This document shows positions 33,778 through 37,832 of a stretch of DNA of 37,832 nt, piece by piece. The stretch spans positions 1-37,832 of the forward strand of contig JAOICL010000021.1 in the NCBI GenBank assembly GCA_028131545.1. The letters run 5' to 3'. Within the stretch, counting starts at the first letter, position 1. Each line of letters begins with the position of its first letter. This DNA comes from Vibrio sp. Its GTDB lineage: Bacteria > Pseudomonadota > Gammaproteobacteria > Enterobacterales > Vibrionaceae. The translations under genes and the position numbers were made by a program. The notes under the pieces were generated by a model, which saw only the letters and a program-made list of their open reading frames with translations, made no database searches and was not told the DNA's origin.

Positions 33778-34173
33778 TTAGTTAATGGCAAAGCATCAAG
33801 AAAATTTTAGGGTTAGTATGCCTATAAGAAATTAGCAGGTAGTCGATTTAGGATCATTGTATCTCTTACATGATTTGATCAACAAAGCCTATTTCATCAG
33901 GAAAAATAGTCGGTACCGACTAAGCAGAGAAGGTTCACGCACAGAAAATGATGCAGTTTCGATCATAGCAAGCGTTATAGTTTTTTCTGAAAAGACAGAT
34001 TCTTCGACGGCTCAATTTCACATAGATAAATGAGAGACTATCATGAATACATTTTCATCATCATTAATGAGTAGAGCGTACACTGATAAAGTGATTTATA
34101 AATTACATTAATATTTGATATATTATTCTATATAATGAAGGTTAATTATGTTGCTTAAGGTTTATTCATTAAT
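33778..34173. other. Intergenic stretch with short nitroreductase-like start
   Basis: About 400 bp without a full gene. A 22-codon frame at 34043-34111 (MNTFSSSLMSRAYTDKVIYKLH) has a GAGAG site and faintly resembles the first residues of a nitroreductase; if so it is a remnant. A 16-bp palindrome lies at 33907. Confidence 0.35.
33907..33922. promoter_or_regulatory. Perfect 16-bp palindrome, likely repressor operator
   Basis: TAGTCGGTACCGACTA is fully self-complementary with no spacer. It has the look of a TetR- or MarR-family operator. It lies about 120 bp before the short 34043 frame, on the side of the lost MFS 5' end. Confidence 0.5.
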
Positions 34174-34554
34174 ATGAAAACTATCACCACAATCATTTTT
34201 TTTACATCGTTACTGCTTTCTTCTATTAGTTACGGTGTTACTAAAATACACTCTAAAGAAGCCTCATTTTATGAAGGAGAAAACGTAATTGCTTGCGGTG
34301 TATTGAAGGAAGTTATTCGATTTAAACGCGGGCTATATCTGAATATGGATAACCATTTTCCGAAGCAATCTTTGACTCTTGTGGTATGGGAGGATGATCT
34401 TACCGAGTTTAAGGAGGAACATGGCCCACTTCAACAATTAGTAAATAGAGAAATTTGTGGAAAAGGGAAAGTTACAGATTACCGTGGAAGAAGTCAAATC
34501 AGTTTGTATAATGCTTTTTCACTTAAAGCCAATAATATTTACATGATTGATTGA
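34174..34554 (+). CDS. Exported OB-fold-like small protein
   Basis: A 126-residue protein with a clean signal peptide (MKTITTIIFFTSLLLSSISYG). The mature part reads GENVIACGVLKEVIRFKRGLYLNMD, a LTLVVWEDDL strand and GKGKVTDYRGRSQISL, the strand pattern of exported OB-fold proteins in which a GK.RV...YRG.PQI strand closes the barrel. Two Cys in the mature part may pair. No catalytic residues seen; function unknown. It is a lone gene within the second insert. Confidence 0.6.
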   Translation: MKTITTIIFFTSLLLSSISYGVTKIHSKEASFYEGENVIACGVLKEVIRFKRGLYLNMDNHFPKQSLTLVVWEDDLTEFKEEHGPLQQLVNREICGKGKVTDYRGRSQISLYNAFSLKANNIYMID

Positions 34555-34700
34555 CTTAGTCGTACGTAAGTTAAAACAAACGGTTTCGAGTAATTAGAAA
34601 TGATTGCTCAAATTCGTTGAAGTTAAACAAGGGCCCTTCAGGTGGTTTAATAGTAATGATAAAACTATGAAAGTTAAACGCCGAAGGAGGGCGCTCACAA
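34555..34700. other. Short gap before the IS256 remnant
   Basis: 146 bp with no gene or clear signal. Confidence 0.4.
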
Positions 34701-35940
34701 TTCAGTGTCAATTAATTTGAGCTAGATATCTAAGGCATAATACAAGTGTCCATCAAAATGAATCGGTAATTGAGACAATATCATATTCCAGTTTTGAATT
34801 GGTATTATCCATTTCTTGGACGTATTTAATATCCCAGCATGCAGCAGCTGAAGCAAGCTATTTTTATCGGGGGAACTTACTCTGGGTTATTTAGTTTACG
34901 GAACTGGCGGTGTACGGCCTTAAGGGCGTTTGTGGTGTAATAGCCTTCCGGACGTACTCTGGATACTTGAAGTAAGTCGATAGGTTTTCCAACTTATTTC
35001 GCCAAGAGCACAGTACGATCAGGTATATTTTACCCCAGTTTGACTCTCAGCATTCCAACTCCATCTCAGCAGCTTCTTTGCTTACAGCGCAATAAACTGG
35101 TTTAAAATCAGTCATGAACACTTTCTCGCGCTTGGAAGCAACGTATTTCAGCGAATTGCGGATCTGGTGAATGACGCACAGCTGAACTTCAATATTAGGG
35201 TCGATGATTGCGATGACTTCAGGAAAACCAGTTAGGCCATCCACGCAGGCGATCAAAATATCTTCAACACCACGGTTATGCCGATCAGTTAGTACAGAAA
35301 GCCAGTAGTTAGCCCTTTCTTATTCTGACAGATACAGGCTTAATAGTTCTTCCTTTCCTTCAATGTTCAAGCCTAAGATCGTGTACATAGCTTTGCTGAC
35401 ATAACTCCCGATCAACTTGATCTTGTAGTGGATAGAATCAAGCCAGATAAATGAATAGAGCGATTCCTTCAGCTTGGATATCAAATGGTCTGTAACGCTA
35501 ATAATGGTGGCCTTAGAGGTATCAACGCTATACATATCTTCAACATGACTACGAATATCGCGATAGCTCATACCAAACGAAAACATAGATAAGATCTTAT
35601 GGTCGATTTCATCTGTCAGTTTGGTCGGATTCTTCTTTAGCAATTTTGGCTAAAACGAATCAGAGCGATCATGCGGAGTAACCAACTTAAATGAAACTAC
35701 AGAATATTAAATCATTTTCTTGCTTGAGCCATTTTTATGGTTTAGCAGAGCACATTTTCCAGATGTTGTTCAACTCTCCTTTAAGGAAGCTTCAATGATC
35801 TGTTTGATGAGTGGGGTTAAGAAGCTACTTTATCCGTCAGATTTGAGCCTAACTGAAGCGCCGTAATAGCTTGTTCTAGATCGAAGTCTTTGGTTATATG
35901 CCATTCCAGTTTTGTATATTATACTGAAATGACACAGATT
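34701..35940 (-). mobile_element. Decayed IS256-family element
   Basis: The minus strand carries a full-length but broken IS256-type transposase. In order: DFDLEQAITALQ...PLIKQIIEASLK with stops (about 35910-35650), then LLKKNPTKLTDEIDHKILSMFSFGMSYRDIRSH to IWLDSIHYKI (first Asp region, 35643-35320), a frame change, then LIACVDGLTGFPEVI to QIRNSLKYVASK (35256-35047), then EGYYTTNALKAVHRQFRK, and finally KKWIIPIQNW ending at 34722. Outer ends TTCAGTGTCAATT (34701) and AAATCTGTGTCA (reverse of 35929-35940) resemble IS256-type termini. Several stops and shifts make it inactive. Confidence 0.85.
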
Positions 35941-35948
35941 TCTAAACA

Positions 35949-36404
35949 CTACCCACCGAGATTGAAGTAATCTTTAGCGATTGTATTGAAACCTTTAGCG
36001 GAGTATTTAATACCACCGATATCGACTTCATTACTATTCATAAATATTGAAAACACAGCTTTAAGGTCTTCATTGTTAGAAGGAAATATAAATGATTTAG
36101 ACTTAATTAAGTCACCATTTGTATTATGACATGATCCTATCCAAGATATAGGATAGCCATTTGCTGGTATGTTCTTATAGTCTAATTTTTTTTTCGGACA
36201 TCGATAACTAGATTCTTTTACTAATAAAAATAGAATATTACCATTTCTACGTCCTATTGATGCATACGCAATACCAGAGCTATCTTTTTTAAACATTACT
36301 GGTGAGATTGGCATACCATCTGGATGGTAATGCCAATTATCATTGGCTGATGCAAATACAGTACTAGATAGAAATAACGTTAGTAGTGAAATTATATTAT
36401 TCAT
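35949..36404 (-). CDS. Secreted small protein of unknown function
   Basis: A 151-residue protein with a signal peptide (MNNIISLLTLFLSSTVFASA). The mature part has WHYHPDGMPISPVMF, two Cys (SYRCPKKK and IGSCHN) that may form a disulfide, and a C-terminal IKYSAKGFNTIAKDYF. No family recognised. It starts next to one end of the IS256 remnant; its 3' end is only 8 bp from the element. The gene is AT-rich compared with the T6SS genes. Confidence 0.6.
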   Translation of the reverse strand: MNNIISLLTLFLSSTVFASANDNWHYHPDGMPISPVMFKKDSSGIAYASIGRRNGNILFLLVKESSYRCPKKKLDYKNIPANGYPISWIGSCHNTNGDLIKSKSFIFPSNNEDLKAVFSIFMNSNEVDIGGIKYSAKGFNTIAKDYFNLGG

Positions 36405-36484
36405 TTTTATTTTATCCCTATAGTAATAAAAATAAATTCATCCCTATGGAAAGTTTTATTTTTAATTTGGTGATCCTGTGTTAT

Positions 36485-36667
36485 TTATTGCCAATGGCAA
36501 TGGTATATACCTGTTTCATTATGACGATGACAGCTATTTCCGGTTTCACTACCAGATCGACCTTTTGATTCTTCTTGCTTTTTTGGATTAGGTTTTTTGT
36601 GTTCATCATGTGCTATAACGGATGAAGATATACATGCAATCACTAATAAAGTTAATGTTTTTTTCAT
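36485..36667 (-). CDS. Small exported Cys/His-motif protein
   Basis: A 60-residue product with a signal peptide (MKKTLTLLVIACISSSVIA), a basic middle (KKPNPKKQEESK) and the tail CHRHNETGIYHCHWQ. The pattern CHxHxxTGxYHCH is a known short metal-binding-type or YHYH-like motif found at the C-terminus of small secreted proteins. GAGGG lies before the start. It follows in the same direction as the 151-residue gene but with its own ribosome site. Confidence 0.65.
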   Translation of the reverse strand: MKKTLTLLVIACISSSVIAHDEHKKPNPKKQEESKGRSGSETGNSCHRHNETGIYHCHWQ

Positions 36668-36857
36668 TTTACCCTCTAGGGTGTACTAGTCATTTGATAA
36701 GAGGTTACTAAATAATTATTGTGAAGTGCACCATAATTTCATCAGGGACAGTTTTAAGTTGATATTTTTGGGTTTTTAATGTTCTATTTCAAGCTCTTAT
36801 ACTAGGTATTGAATTGTTACAAGATATGTTTATTTTAGTTTTTACTATCTATATAGT
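36668..36857. other. Non-coding gap
   Basis: 190 bp of AT-rich DNA between the small Cys/His gene and the IS3 remnant; no feature seen beyond the ribosome site of the former. Confidence 0.4.
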
Positions 36858-37290
<433 letters not shown>

Positions 37291-37291
37291 A

Positions 37292-37832
37292 TTAGTTAAC
37301 GAGTTGCCGTGTACTACCATGTGATAACTGGCTCGTAGCTTGCTTATCAAGGCGGCCACTTAAACGGGTCAACCCTAGTGCTATAAAGACAACGACCGCG
37401 CCGATCCAAGGGGTATGCATCAACCCTATTTCAGAGACAATGACACCGCCGCCCCAAGATCCTAGAGCAATGCCCACATTAAATGCCGCTATATTCAACC
37501 CTGAAGCCACATCGACCGCATCTGGTGTGTATCTTTCGGCCAGTTTCACCACATACACTTGTAAACCAGGGACATTACCAAATGCGAAAGCACCCCAAAT
37601 CAAAATGGTAATAATGGCGGTGATAGGGTTAACCGCAGTAAAATTAAACATCACAAGAGTAACGACCAATCCTGAAAATATAACCGTCAGAGCTTTAATT
37701 GGGCCCATTGTATCGGCCATTTTTCCGCCCCAAATATTACCGATGGCGACGGAAACACCATAAACGAGCATGATTAAGCTAATGGCGTTCGCGTTAAAGC
37801 CCGTTTCTTGCTGTAAGATCGGTGCAAGAAAG
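37292..37832 (-). CDS. MFS transporter, 3'-altered copy B (5' end outside window)
   Basis: The open frame enters from the right edge (FLAPILQQETGFNANAISLIML...) and matches copy A at 33073-33777 almost residue for residue until SQLSH, then diverges to GSTRQLVN and stops at 37292. Copy A continues SHASVLAK. So copy B has lost only its last few codons to the junction with the IS3 remnant. It would still encode a nearly full AraJ-like transporter if the 5' part beyond the window is intact. Confidence 0.8.
   Translation of the reverse strand, partial: FLAPILQQETGFNANAISLIMLVYGVSVAIGNIWGGKMADTMGPIKALTVIFSGLVVTLVMFNFTAVNPITAIITILIWGAFAFGNVPGLQVYVVKLAERYTPDAVDVASGLNIAAFNVGIALGSWGGGVIVSEIGLMHTPWIGAVVVFIALGLTRLSGRLDKQATSQLSHGSTRQLVN
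37314..37832 (-). repeat. Direct repeat copy B (MFS gene)
   Basis: Second copy of the stretch at 33092-33630, same orientation, with a few scattered substitutions; runs out of the window. Confidence 0.93.

Noticed and set aside
36386..36568. 60-codon plus-strand frame over the small Cys/His gene
   Set aside because: It overlaps a minus-strand gene with signal peptide and motif, and has no ribosome site.

Overview
The window looks like chromosomal DNA of a marine gammaproteobacterium of the Vibrionaceae (Aliivibrio/Vibrio/Photobacterium type). This is inferred from AT-rich coding, a GH18 chitinase, an EmrD-type exporter, a Vibrio-style small 'isoamylase early set' protein and a type VI secretion (T6SS) cluster whose ATPase resembles ClpB. 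No rRNA, tRNA or CRISPR array was seen.

Region 1 (1-9620) is ordinary housekeeping/accessory chromosome. It holds the 3' part of a secreted chitinase, a TerC-family membrane protein, a ZntR-like regulator and metal-permease operon with a clear MerR-type operator/promoter, an OafA-like acyltransferase with an SGNH domain, a small glycan-binding-fold protein, an M23 peptidase lipoprotein, and an EmrD-like exporter followed by a short unknown gene.

Region 2 (9620-13430) is a patchwork insert. Two divergent homologous P-loop ATPases lie around an IS3-family transposase remnant. A second IS3-type end lies beside the first ATPase. The insert is bracketed by a direct duplication of the short unknown gene; the right copy is broken by a 127-bp deletion between 8-bp repeats.

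Region 3 (13419-27600) has a lipoprotein gene reading away from a T6SS half-cluster: Ser/Thr kinase, tssA, tssB, tssC, tssE, tssF, tssG and tssH. Sheath (B/C), baseplate (E/F/G), TssA and the recycling ATPase are present. Hcp, VgrG, TssK and the membrane complex TssJ/L/M are not in the window. A terminator-like hairpin separates the sheath genes from the baseplate genes. The tssH gene encodes a ClpB-type protein and has a sigma-32-like promoter match in its long leader.

Region 4 (27574-33070) has a lone fruK, a candidate two-gene defence module (AAA15-type ATPase plus RloB/TOPRIM-like protein, the latter apparently frameshifted), a gene-poor stretch and a large lipoprotein with acidic Ca-binding-type repeats.

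Region 5 (33073-37832) is a second insert, bracketed by two near-identical pieces of one MFS transporter gene. The left piece lacks its 5' part and the right piece lacks its 3' end. Between them are small exported proteins, a decayed IS256-family element and a decayed IS3-family element. The geometry is what single-crossover integration of a circle carrying an internal gene fragment would give.
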